Shown here: positions 49,530 through 56,436 of the stretch, piece after piece | How the letters are laid out: every line of letters starts with the position of its first letter | Position numbering within the stretch: the stretch's first letter is position 1 | IMG/VR virus record: IMGVR_UViG_3300042566_000510 | Location: 1-64,000 of that record | Strand: one strand, 5' to 3' | Source of the DNA: a virus | Length of the DNA stretch: 64,000 nt | The notes under the pieces: model-generated | Told to the model about the DNA's origin: nothing | The model's input: only the letters and a program-made list of their open reading frames with translations | Databases searched by the model: none | Position numbers and translations under genes: made by a program

Positions 49530-50485
49530 CCCGCGCTGCCTTCCTTGACTTCAGCGTCGACAGCGCTGGCCTTGCTCTCCAAGAACGCCTTGCGTGCGTT
49601 GACCACATCCTTGAAAGCTGCGTAGCCATCGCGGTCCTTGGCCTTTGAGGCGGCGTCTGTACCAGTGCGCCATACGCCGCTCAGCTCTTCCAGCGTCTGC
49701 GCCTTGTTGGCCTTCTCGATCCATGCCGTACGGTCGAAGATCGGCTTGTCTGAACCGGCTGCCGGTGCAGCGTTGCGCTGGTTGATCTCGTGCAGACCTT
49801 CCTCGCCATCCGTGTTGAGGTGGTGGATGGCCTCGTCCAAGCGATCGGTCTTTGGCCAGGTTTTGTAGGCGCGTTTGATGACCGTCTTCTTGGCCATCTC
49901 AGCCCAGTCCGTCACCCATGGGCAGGACTTCTGCTTGTTGATCCATGCCTTCCAAGCGCTCGAGCGGTCACGAATGTCGTTGACATCGCCGACACTCATG
50001 GCCTCAGTCAGGTAGTCGCCGTCCGCGGTCTTGACCACCACGTACACACCGACCGGCTCGCCGCGGTCTTTGCTGAAGGGGTTGAACTGGTGCTCTGGCG
50101 GTTTATCAAAACCATTCAATGCGAAGCCGTCATTCGCGTAAACCACTGCAGCCTTGGCCCATTTGATTGAGCCTGTGGCGGTTGCCAGGTCGATCAACCC
50201 CATGTACGAGATGTCGAGGCAAATCTTGCCGTCGCGTGGCACCAGGTACGCCTGCTTCTTCGCCGGGTTCAGCGAGATGCCAATCGCGGCCACGTTGGTC
50301 ACGGCGTTGATGACGGACTGGCGATTGCCCGTGGCGAGCTTCAGCGCGTAATCGTTCTGCTGGAGAACCTGGATCGCGAACTCAGCCTCACGGTCGAAGT
50401 TGATGTTGCGATCAGATAGGACGGCATCGAACGCATCGCGTGCGCCGTAGATGTCGCCGGTGATCAGTGCGAGTGCGTTGCTCAT
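49526..50485 (-). CDS. recT: RecT single-strand annealing protein
   Basis: 319 aa. Signature: RQSVINAVTNVAAIGISLNP, KKQAYLVPRDGKICLDISYMG, then WVTDWAEMAKKTVIKRA. Full length for RecT/Bet-type proteins. Works with the YqaJ exonuclease and SSB of the same strand. The C-terminal 60 residues are charged and probably bind partners. Confidence 0.94.
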   Translation of the reverse strand: MSNALALITGDIYGARDAFDAVLSDRNINFDREAEFAIQVLQQNDYALKLATGNRQSVINAVTNVAAIGISLNPAKKQAYLVPRDGKICLDISYMGLIDLATATGSIKWAKAAVVYANDGFALNGFDKPPEHQFNPFSKDRGEPVGVYVVVKTADGDYLTEAMSVGDVNDIRDRSSAWKAWINKQKSCPWVTDWAEMAKKTVIKRAYKTWPKTDRLDEAIHHLNTDGEEGLHEINQRNAAPAAGSDKPIFDRTAWIEKANKAQTLEELSGVWRTGTDAASKAKDRDGYAAFKDVVNARKAFLESKASAVDAEVKEGSAG

Positions 50486-51666
50486 GCGGCCACCTTTTGA
50501 TTTTCGGACAGGGTTGCGGCGGCGCGCAGGATGTACTGCTCGGCCTCCTCGGGGCCGATGTCGAAGGCTTCAGCCACGATTGCAACAACGGACGAGGCGT
50601 GAGCCAGCTCAGCGTCTTCGCAAGCGCGGGCCTCGGCAGCTTCACGCTCAGCGCGCTCTGCGGCGGCCTTGGCTTCTTGCTCGCGGCGGGCGGCCTCTTC
50701 GGCTTCGCGCTGCGCCTTGATCTGAGCGTCAATAGCTGCCTGCTTCTCAGCCAGCTCCTTGGCTTGCTCATGCAGCAGAGCCTGGGCTGCATTCTTCTCA
50801 GCCTCAAAGGCGTCTTGCTGTTGCTTCTGGAAAGCTTCACGCTCGGCAGCCTCGCGGCGCGCCTTGGCGTTGGCTTCGTCGATTGCAGCTTGAGCCTTGA
50901 GCGCAGCCTCTGCTGCTGTGCGTGCGACAGCGGCTTCCTGCTCCTGGCGTTGACGCTCAAGCTCGGCGGCTTGTGCGGCTTGCTCGGCGCGGATACGGTC
51001 CAGCTCGGCACGCTCAGCGGCCAGGCGTGCGGCTTCTTCTTCGCGAGCAACGGCCGCGGCCAGCAACTCATTCAGCTTGGCCAGCGATGTGGTGTATGCG
51101 TTCTCGGCGTGAGGGCGGTATTCCTCAAATGACTCATCAATCTTGGTCACCTCGAGCCCAAATATAGCGCTCTTGATTTCGGCCGGCTTCATCGTGGCGC
51201 ACTGCAATGGCAGGTTGGCAATAGCGTCAATGCGAGCACGCAGCGCGTCCACGCGCTTTTGCTCAGCAGCAACCTTCTCCGCTTTAATGCGCTCTTGCTC
51301 AGCGTCCCATGCGTCGCGAACTTTGAAGAGACGGTCTTCTTCCTTCTCAATGATTCCGATCAGGCGGTTCTCTTCGGCGATCACAGCCTTGGCAAACTTG
51401 GTGGCGTCGTCGCGCGCAGTCTTCGATACCTTCTGAATCGTGGTGCGCGCTTTCTGCAGCTCCATTGCTGCGCCGTGCGCCTGCTCGCGGCCAGCCTTGT
51501 CCTTCACGAGGACGATGTCCTTGTGCTTGGTAGCAAGCTCCTTGAGGTGCTCTTCGGTCTTGGTGCTGTTCAGTGCAAGCGCGGCGCGCTCCTCGACCGG
51601 CACGAGGGCGGTTGACTGCTGAACGTCTGAATCCGCGGCGGCCGCGGTGGTTGATGTGTCTGTCAT
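50482..51666 (-). CDS. coiled-coil protein upstream of RecT, DUF1351-like
   Basis: 394 aa. N-terminal 20 residues flexible; about 35-110 helical (RTTIQKVSKTARDDATKFAK); residues about 210-350 are a very long Ala/Glu/Arg/Gln coiled coil; the end carries SVVAIVAEAFDIGPEEAEQY. It lies directly before recT, where DUF1351-type proteins are common. It may aid the recombinase, but the function is unproven. Confidence 0.7.
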   Translation of the reverse strand: MTDTSTTAAAADSDVQQSTALVPVEERAALALNSTKTEEHLKELATKHKDIVLVKDKAGREQAHGAAMELQKARTTIQKVSKTARDDATKFAKAVIAEENRLIGIIEKEEDRLFKVRDAWDAEQERIKAEKVAAEQKRVDALRARIDAIANLPLQCATMKPAEIKSAIFGLEVTKIDESFEEYRPHAENAYTTSLAKLNELLAAAVAREEEAARLAAERAELDRIRAEQAAQAAELERQRQEQEAAVARTAAEAALKAQAAIDEANAKARREAAEREAFQKQQQDAFEAEKNAAQALLHEQAKELAEKQAAIDAQIKAQREAEEAARREQEAKAAAERAEREAAEARACEDAELAHASSVVAIVAEAFDIGPEEAEQYILRAAATLSENQKVAA

Positions 51667-51713
51667 AAATGCTCCTAGAGGTTTGAAAAAATATCTGCAG
51701 AACAGATGGTTGG

Positions 51714-51741
51714 ATTATGCAACATTTTGTTGGCGCGTCAA
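51714..51741 (-). promoter_or_regulatory. leftward operator-promoter for the recombination operon
   Basis: On the minus strand: -35 TTGACG (51736-51741), 16-nt spacer, -10 CATAAT (51714-51719). The palindrome CAACAAAATGTTG lies in the spacer (51720-51732) directly against the -10. It drives the coiled-coil gene, recT and the exonuclease. Confidence 0.8.
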
Positions 51742-51772
51742 CAAAAAAATAAAGCCCGAGCGATTCGCTGGG

Positions 51773-51973
51773 TTATTTGATTCGCAGAGGGATGACGCGC
51801 GACTTGACTGCATCAAGCTCAGCTTGCAGGCGGTTGATCTCGTCGACGGCGTCTTGCAGATTGAAGGCGACCTTGTACATCACCTCGCGCATCTCCTGCT
51901 CATAGGTAGCGCGTGCCGCGTTCATCGTCGCGTCGGCGCGCACTTGTAGCTTGGCTGCAACAGGGTTCGTCAT
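51773..51973 (-). CDS. 66-aa coiled-coil protein
   Basis: MTNPVAAKLQVRADATMNAA and then heptads through QDAVDEINRLQAELDAVKSR. Small, basic end (IPLRIK). Unknown role. It ends just upstream of the recombination promoter. Confidence 0.65.
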   Translation of the reverse strand: MTNPVAAKLQVRADATMNAARATYEQEMREVMYKVAFNLQDAVDEINRLQAELDAVKSRVIPLRIK

Positions 51974-52194
51974 GACATGGCCTCCCCATCGGTGGCGAAG
52001 TCAATTGCCTCGATCATCATCCAGAACCCACGTATCTCGCTGGCCACCAGCGTCCATGCCGGGCTGTACATCAGCACCGCCGGCACGTAGCCCATTGAGG
52101 TGGGTGGCGCCGCGTGTGAGACGCGCCTGTCTGGGTCAATGCCGCGGAGCTCACAGAGTTTGCGCGCGGCTTTTTCGATTTGTTCTTCGGTCAT
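51970..52194 (-). CDS. 74-aa phage protein
   Basis: Starts MTEEQIEKAARKLCELRGID; later MGYVPAVLMYSPAW and EIRGFWMMIEAIDFA. Looks like a small alpha/beta phage protein; no function known. Overlaps both neighbours by ATGA. Confidence 0.7.
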   Translation of the reverse strand: MTEEQIEKAARKLCELRGIDPDRRVSHAAPPTSMGYVPAVLMYSPAWTLVASEIRGFWMMIEAIDFATDGEAMS

Positions 52195-52625
52195 AGATCA
52201 TCCTTTAATTCATGTTGCTTGAAAATGTAATGACCGCCGCGGCGCGACTGCACCCAGGTCAAACCCCAGGCCATCGAGTTGCTTTTCAATGCGTGGATGA
52301 TTGACTCGTTGCCAGACCATCCTGCAGTCGAGATGAAGTACAGCTTGCCGCCATCCTTGTCGTAATCGTCGTCCTTCTCGTCGAGATCATTGGCGTCTAC
52401 CTCGGCCCAGCCCCAGCTACGCAGGTGCCAGATGTCCTTGATGAACTCGAGCAGGCCCGTGGTATCGAGCCAGTGCCATTTCTCAATGAGCTCGAGGGCA
52501 GCGTCGGTTGGATAGCCGTCGTCGTCAGTCAGCTCCTCCTGCATTAGGCGAGCCTTGAGCTCGGCCCATGCAGCCTTGTCAGCCTCGAGCTTACGACTCA
52601 TTTCTTCATGGTCGAATCGCTTCAT
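52191..52625 (-). CDS. 144-aa acidic phage protein
   Basis: Contains ELIEKWHWLDTTGLLEFIKD, then an acidic stretch DDDYDKDGGK and the likely core STAGWSGNESIIHAL with WVQSRRGGHYIF. Function unknown; conserved-looking pattern of phage accessory proteins. Coupled to neighbours. Confidence 0.65.
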   Translation of the reverse strand: MKRFDHEEMSRKLEADKAAWAELKARLMQEELTDDDGYPTDAALELIEKWHWLDTTGLLEFIKDIWHLRSWGWAEVDANDLDEKDDDYDKDGGKLYFISTAGWSGNESIIHALKSNSMAWGLTWVQSRRGGHYIFKQHELKDDL

Positions 52626-52897
52626 TGATCAACACCCTCTGGGTCCGGCTTGTAGATCGTGTTGAGTGTCTCAAAGCTGCCGTCGTCATTGCGCTTTTGC
52701 ACAGCGCTTGTGCGCACCGGTAGCGTGCCCAGGTAAGGGTGATCAATCGCGCTCACGTACGCGACGGTGTACTTACTCCCGACGTCGAAGTGAGCCTCTC
52801 CCGAAAAATACACAACAGGCTTGTTATGTTGATTTTTGTCCGAAATGTGTACACGTTCTTCGGACGTGTCGCCGGCATCGACATGTTGGTTTTCCAT
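52622..52897 (-). CDS. 91-aa beta-rich phage protein
   Basis: ATG 52897 is chosen; GGAGGAGAAAG lies upstream. The sequence runs MENQHVDAGDTSEERVHISD, then KYTVAYVSAIDHPYLG and VQKRNDDGSFETLNTIY. No family recognised. Confidence 0.65.
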   Translation of the reverse strand: MENQHVDAGDTSEERVHISDKNQHNKPVVYFSGEAHFDVGSKYTVAYVSAIDHPYLGTLPVRTSAVQKRNDDGSFETLNTIYKPDPEGVDQ

Positions 52898-52899
52898 GA

Positions 52900-53334
52900 T
52901 CAAATCTTTCTCCTCCAGTAGAGGGAGGTCTCCAACCCATACGGGCTGCTTGGCTCATACATCTTGAAGCCGCAGGCGATGAGCGAGTTCGCCGAGGCTG
53001 GATTTTCTGAGGTGTCCGACAAGAGCCACTTGTAGCCAAGCTGCTTGGCCTTTGTGATTCGCACACGGATGAGCCGTTTCTGCAGCCCTTGCCCCTGGTG
53101 CTGCTCAAGCACTCCGGCGCGGGATAGGTAGCCCGTCTCCTGCCAGCGTCTGCTGGGCACCATGCCGGCGTATCCGATCGGAATGCCTGCGTCGGTATAG
53201 CAAAGCCACCACCACCCCTCGCTGGGCTTTTGCGGCACGTCGTACGGCAGCGTCTGCAACTGCAGGCGGGCGATGATTGCCCAGATCTCTGGGTCTTTGG
53301 GGTTGACTTGGCGCACTACATATTTCACGGCCAA
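52900..53334 (-). CDS. GNAT-family acetyltransferase
   Basis: About 144 aa. GNAT acetyl-CoA-binding motif near residue 80: LEQHQGQGLQKRLI, with preceding beta strands (IGYAGMVP) and later ENPASANSLIACGFKMYE. It acetylates a small molecule or protein amine; the target is unknown. Start uncertain: TTG 53334 or GTG 53328. It directly follows the NrdR-like gene. Confidence 0.85.
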   Translation of the reverse strand: MAVKYVVRQVNPKDPEIWAIIARLQLQTLPYDVPQKPSEGWWWLCYTDAGIPIGYAGMVPSRRWQETGYLSRAGVLEQHQGQGLQKRLIRVRITKAKQLGYKWLLSDTSENPASANSLIACGFKMYEPSSPYGLETSLYWRRKI

Positions 53335-53337
53335 GCC

Positions 53338-53748
53338 TTACATCAATCCGCTCCACGGGTTGGCCAGCTTTGATGTTGGTCGCTTCCCTGTTTTGCTGAA
53401 CCCAAACTTCTCCATCATCTTCGGGGCGGTGTAGTAGTACGTCATGTGAACGCTCTGCCCGAACTTGATCGCAATGTCATTGCAGGTCACGCCCTTCGCC
53501 CTGAGCTCGCACATTTGCTTGGCAATCTTCTGGCGCCCGGCAACAAGCGTCTTCCACTCGCCCGTCTGGCGCTGCTCCCATTTGGCAATGTCGCTCTTGG
53601 CGTAGCTGAATGCTCCTGGCGGGAGCTCTCGCGTGGTGAATCGGTGACCGCAATCGCCGCACGCGCGGCGCCTCGAGATGATGCCCGTGTCAGCTGTTCG
53701 GGTTGATAGCACGCTACTGTCAGGCGCGTGGCACTTCGGGCACTTCAC
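53338..53748 (-). CDS. NrdR-type zinc-ribbon protein with helical C-terminus
   Basis: 136 aa from GTG 53748, which overlaps the previous TGA. Zinc ribbon: MKCPKCHAPDSSVLSTR ... ACGDCGHRFTTRE, identical in layout to the NrdR N-terminal finger. But the ATP-cone that follows in NrdR is missing; instead there is a helical region (RQKIAKQMCELRAKGVTCND) and SVHMTYYYTAPKMMEKFG, perhaps an HTH. Likely a DNA-binding regulator, not NrdR itself. Confidence 0.75.
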   Translation of the reverse strand: MKCPKCHAPDSSVLSTRTADTGIISRRRACGDCGHRFTTRELPPGAFSYAKSDIAKWEQRQTGEWKTLVAGRQKIAKQMCELRAKGVTCNDIAIKFGQSVHMTYYYTAPKMMEKFGFSKTGKRPTSKLANPWSGLM

Positions 53749-53891
53749 TGCCCATCAAACTGCTGCTTGCAGTTCGCCTCGCACTCACACACGCAGCCGT
53801 TGCGGCCACTCATCACACATAGCGAGAGCACGAAAACTCCCGCGGTAGCCCCTACGATTAGGGCAAATACAAGCCATAGCCAATGAACCAT
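53745..53891 (-). CDS. 48-aa Cys-rich membrane peptide
   Basis: MVHWLWLVFALIVGATAGVF begins a hydrophobic span (about 3-27), then SGRNGCVCECEANCKQQFDG with five Cys counted from CVCEC on. ATG 53891 follows AGGAGG at the ideal distance. First gene of the leftward operon, directly after an operator-promoter. Not a known family. The outer Cys cluster may bind metal or form disulphides. Confidence 0.75.
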   Translation of the reverse strand: MVHWLWLVFALIVGATAGVFVLSLCVMSGRNGCVCECEANCKQQFDGQ

Positions 53892-53915
53892 TTGAACCTC
53901 CTAAGTTGTGCGCTT

Positions 53916-53954
53916 ATTATGCCAACAGTTTGTTGACTGCACAACGTATTGTTG
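53916..53954 (-). promoter_or_regulatory. leftward promoter with two operators
   Basis: On the minus strand: -35 TTGTGC (53939-53944), 17-nt spacer, -10 CATAAT (53916-53921). Operator 1 CAACAAACTGTTG (53923-53935, in spacer) and operator 2 CAACAATACGTTG (53942-53954), 19 bp apart. It serves the leftward operon beginning at 53891. Confidence 0.8.
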
Positions 53955-53965
53955 CTGTCGTGCGA

Positions 53966-53997
53966 CAAAAAAAAGAGCCCGCCGAAGCGAGCTCTTT
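53966..53997 (-). terminator. intrinsic terminator of the giant RNA unit
   Basis: On the minus strand: AAAGAGCTCGC, loop TTCG, GCGGGCTCTTT, then eight or more T. Eleven pairs including one G-U; plus-strand stem arms are 53972-53982 and 53987-53997. Nearly ideal. Confidence 0.95.
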
Positions 53998-55035
53998 GCG
54001 CGTTCCCTGCATTCGTCCCTGGATGAAGACCGGAGGCCCAAGTTTCGATGGCATGCGGGGCTGGTCCCTAGTGCGCTATCTAGGGTCAAGGTCGCCTCTT
54101 GTGTCGTCTGTTGGTGGCTCCGTTAATTTTTGAGCGCGGGCTCCGACGGAACAGCGGAGGTAGAACAATATTCACACCAACACGACTGAGGACTGCCGCG
54201 AATTCCCTCCGCAAGGCGGATTAACTGCCTCGCCAGACAGTGTTTCGCAATCCTCATGCGTGTTGGCCCGGGAGCTACCCGGGTACTACGCCACGTCTCT
54301 CCGTGATGTCTCTGCCTTTTCCGACCAAGCGCAGCAGTTTGGCTTTCGTTTCGTTCGAGTTTCGACTATCGGCCTCTACTCCAGCCTCTCGTAGCGGCAG
54401 GTGACGTGATGACACTTGTACTTCGCGCCATCAAGTCTTTGCACGCTGTCTGCAGTTACTGCTAGACACCATCCCTCGCATGAAAAATTACCCATGCCAA
54501 TTGCGTTTGCAACCGCAGTTCAGGCGACATGCAAAGACTTGATAGTCCCCGTCTTCCCGGGGTGCCAGAGACCTGTTGGCCGGTGCTCCTCGCGCTCTAG
54601 TGATATGGCCCAATTGCAAAGCCCGCCCCAGGACAGGTCGCCTGGCGAGTGACACCCTTCATGGACATTTAGAGGCCGTCTTGAAGGATGAAGTCATCCA
54701 GCCTTTTTTTTGTTGATGGTGGCCTGTACTGATCTCAGGCTTTTCGTTAGGCGGCAATGCGGCCTGTTCGCTTGGGCGCATCAGCCTGCGCATTCACCAT
54801 CACATCAGCGGGCCGGGCTTGATTCCGGCTATCGACTTGTCAAAATCCCAAAGTGCAGAGTCGTACGTACTCGGGGATCTCTCTGTGCGTGCCCTTCCAC
54901 GCCGCCGCTGATGTGAGGGTCCAGTTCTGTTCTCTGGCGTCATCTGCTTAGCACATTCACCCGCAGCTTAGGTGTCTAGGAGTCCCGGCTTTGCGCCGGG
55001 CCGCATGTGCAATACGGCTAATGGCTTGCGAAAGC
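53966..55035 (-). ncRNA. putative giant structured noncoding RNA (about 1.07 kb)
   Basis: From a start near 55035 to the terminator at 53966. No frame is credible: all ORFs are short, on the other strand or of odd composition. Long complementary segments: ATCAAGTCTTTGCA 54430-54443 with 54530-54543 (14 bp, perfect, 86 nt apart); CACATCAGCGG 54801-54811 with 54905-54915 (11 bp); CCAACACG 54177-54184 plus TGAGGA 54187-54192 with 54251-54266 (8+6 bp). Hairpins: 54066-54085, 54267-54283, 54858-54872 inside ATCCC/GGGAT 54845-54878, and 54984-55000 inside GCACAT/ATGTGC 54951-55010. The unit has its own operators. This is the profile of giant phage RNAs such as GOLLD or ROOL, but I cannot show homology; it may be a new class. 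Confidence 0.7.
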
Positions 55036-55041
55036 GCTCCC

Positions 55042-55080
55042 AGTATAGCAACTATTTGTTGGTCTGCAACAGTTTTGTTG
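55042..55080 (-). promoter_or_regulatory. promoter with two operators for the giant RNA
   Basis: On the minus strand: -35 TTGCAG (55064-55069), 16-nt spacer, -10 TATACT (55042-55047). Operators: CAACAAATAGTTG (55049-55061, in spacer) and GCAACAAAACTGTTGC (55066-55081 region, 4-nt centre) over the -35. It lies at the 3' end of the gene at 55052-55318. Confidence 0.8.
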
Positions 55081-55318
55081 CAAGTTTATGTGCGGATGCG
55101 ATTCCAAGCGTCGGGCAATCGCACATCGAACCTGACCCTACGTACGCGAACTCACGGCCTCCGTAGTGAACCGCCGCGATGATGCCGACAATCTTCCCCT
55201 CGACAGCCTCTTTCAGCAGCGCCTGCAGATGCTGCACCGTCTTCGGGTCACGCTGCTTTTCTGCGAGCCGAATTACGGTTGCCGGACCTTGCTTTGGTGT
55301 GCGTTGTTTCTTTACCAC
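55052..55318 (-). CDS. 88-aa protein overlapping the repressor gene
   Basis: GTG start inside the repressor gene's end (overlap 71 nt). VKKQRTPKQGPATVIRLAEK is basic; then helical QHLQALLKEAVEGKIVGIIA and a beta part HYGGREFAYVGSGSM. No family recognised. It is co-transcribed with the repressor, and the giant RNA's promoter lies in its last codons, so it may be a lysogeny-expressed cofactor. Confidence 0.55.
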   Translation of the reverse strand: MVKKQRTPKQGPATVIRLAEKQRDPKTVQHLQALLKEAVEGKIVGIIAAVHYGGREFAYVGSGSMCDCPTLGIASAHKLATKLLQTNK

Positions 55319-55730
55319 GGTCTCCTGCGCTTTCTTTGTCGTTGAACGGGCGTGTTGTGCTTTCCTTCACGCGCTCCGGCATTGCAACGGCATCACCAGT
55401 CAGAGCCCTGAGATGCATGTCAACAAGGTCGCCTATCAAAGCTTTGGCTGGCGGCGGGAGGCGTGAGATCTGTAGCAGTAGAGCAACGTCATTGGGATCA
55501 ATCATCCCTGAGATTTGCGACCGCTTTTCAGCGGCCCTTGAGCCCTCGGTCCAATCAATGTTGAAGCTCAGCGCGGTCTCTAGCGCGTTGGTCTTGGACT
55601 TGCCTGGGAAGCTGCGTCCGTTCTCCCAGTGCCTGATCGACTGGGCGGAAGTGCCTAGACGTTTGGCTAGTTCGTTGACCGTAATACCTAACTGCTCTCG
55701 GCGCAGCTTGATCTGATCCTTGACCTTCAT
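55248..55730 (-). CDS. HTH repressor, CI-like
   Basis: 160 aa. Residues about 4-58 are an HTH_3 domain (IKLRREQLGITVNELAKRLG, then TSAQSIRHWENGRSFP). The rest is short: no S24 peptidase catalytic Ser/Lys pair and no autocleavage site are visible, so classic LexA-style SOS cleavage is not indicated. The C-terminal 45 residues are basic and disordered. Start ATG 55730 follows AGGGG. I infer that it binds the CAACA-N3-TGTTG operators. It is divergent to the gene at 55857. Confidence 0.8.
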   Translation of the reverse strand: MKVKDQIKLRREQLGITVNELAKRLGTSAQSIRHWENGRSFPGKSKTNALETALSFNIDWTEGSRAAEKRSQISGMIDPNDVALLLQISRLPPPAKALIGDLVDMHLRALTGDAVAMPERVKESTTRPFNDKESAGDRGKETTHTKARSGNRNSARRKAA

Positions 55731-55769
55731 GTCGACCCCTGGTTGAAAACGAAAGGTCTAGCAACATCG

Positions 55770-55840
55770 AATATACACAACAAACATTTCGTTGACAAGC
55801 AAGGCAAAACATCACGACAATCCACCGCAACATCTTGTTT
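55770..55840. promoter_or_regulatory. divergent switch promoters sharing -35 bases, with operators
   Basis: Leftward: -35 TTGTCA (plus 55793-55798), 17-nt spacer, -10 TATATT (plus 55770-55775) toward the repressor. Rightward: -35 TTGACA 55792-55797, 18-nt spacer, -10 GACAAT 55816-55821. The two -35 boxes overlap by 5 bp. Operator-like sites: AAACATTTCGTTG 55782-55794 and CAACATCTTGTTT 55828-55840. So the two promoters cannot be occupied at the same time. Confidence 0.75.
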
Positions 55841-55856
55841 TTTTGGAGGACTAACT

Positions 55857-56177
55857 ATGAACTGCAAACCTGGCGATCTCGCGATCGTCATACGCTCACG
55901 ACATCCTGCGAACGTAGGACTAATCGTACAGGTGCTGCACGCATACCAGACTGGCGAGAAGGGGATTCTCAGCCTGGACAAAGGGCACCTATGGTTGTGT
56001 ACGACAGCTGGTTCACCACTGTTGATGACCAGCGCATGGGGCGTAGGCGTTCACCGCCTTGATACATGCCCCATTCCGGATGACTGCCTGCGACCACTTC
56101 CGCCTGAGCAAAATGTTGACGACACCTCAGACTGTGTTGTGAAAACACAACACATCGGCGAGCCAGTCGCGGCGTAA
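55857..56177 (+). CDS. 106-aa first rightward early protein
   Basis: ATG 55857 behind a perfect GGAGG; the upstream in-frame extension crosses the promoter and is rejected. Starts MNCKPGDLAIVIRSRHPANV, then GLIVQVLHAY, a SH3-like beta barrel seen in many phages of beta-proteobacteria, and ends in acidic/Cys-containing tail. It lies where Cro would be, but no HTH is visible; it is probably not Cro. Confidence 0.75.
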   Translation: MNCKPGDLAIVIRSRHPANVGLIVQVLHAYQTGEKGILSLDKGHLWLCTTAGSPLLMTSAWGVGVHRLDTCPIPDDCLRPLPPEQNVDDTSDCVVKTQHIGEPVAA

Positions 56178-56215
56178 AGCGCGAATTGAAAGCCCTACGA
56201 AAGCGGTCGGGTAAT

Positions 56216-56253
56216 CAACATTATGTTGCGTTGCAAACATTTGGTTGTAGAAT
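56216..56253 (+). promoter_or_regulatory. rightward promoter with two operators for the replication operon
   Basis: Operator CAACATTATGTTG (56216-56228) overlaps -35 TTGCGT (56226-56231); second operator AAACATTTGGTTG (56235-56247) fills the spacer; -10 TAGAAT 56248-56253. Confidence 0.8.
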
Positions 56254-56375
56254 CCGCACCGTCCCCTTGGCGGGGGAGGGAAAAAGAGCAAGCCCAAGCC
56301 GGAATCCTGCAGGTTGCTCGCCTGTCCGCCAACGCCAGCGCAATGCTGGTGAGGATTCCGACTTGGGCTTTTGTA
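56254..56375 (+). ncRNA. structured leader or small RNA before the replication genes
   Basis: AAGCCCAAG 56290-56298 pairs with CTTGGGCTT 56362-56370 (9 bp); one mismatch; CGGAATCC 56300-56307 pairs with GGATTCCG 56353-56360 (8 bp). Inside lie CAGG/CCTG (56310-56324 region) and CCAGC/GCTGG (56334-56348 region). A short T-run (TTTT) follows the outer stem, then hairpin CTTCCGG/CCGGAAG (56376-56392). It can act as an attenuator, antitermination or regulatory RNA. The gene start is at 56437. Confidence 0.6.
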
Positions 56376-56436
56376 CTTCCGGACACCGGAAGGGAAAGAA
56401 AGATGTGAAAAAAGAGATCGTTCAGGTGGGGTCAGG

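Noticed and set aside
53338-53748. Calling the zinc-ribbon gene NrdR
   Set aside because: The ATP-cone domain that defines NrdR is missing.
54416-54916. Short plus-strand frames (78 and 68 codons) inside the giant RNA region
   Set aside because: They lack ribosome-binding sites, have odd composition (many Cys, Arg, Pro, Ser), and cross the long inverted repeats; the only clear promoter points the other way.
53966-55035. Naming the region as GOLLD or ROOL
   Set aside because: Size and phage setting fit, but I cannot compare with the family models and see no motif I could certify, so only the structural claim is kept.
55857-56177. Calling the first rightward gene Cro
   Set aside because: Position fits, but there is no helix-turn-helix pattern.
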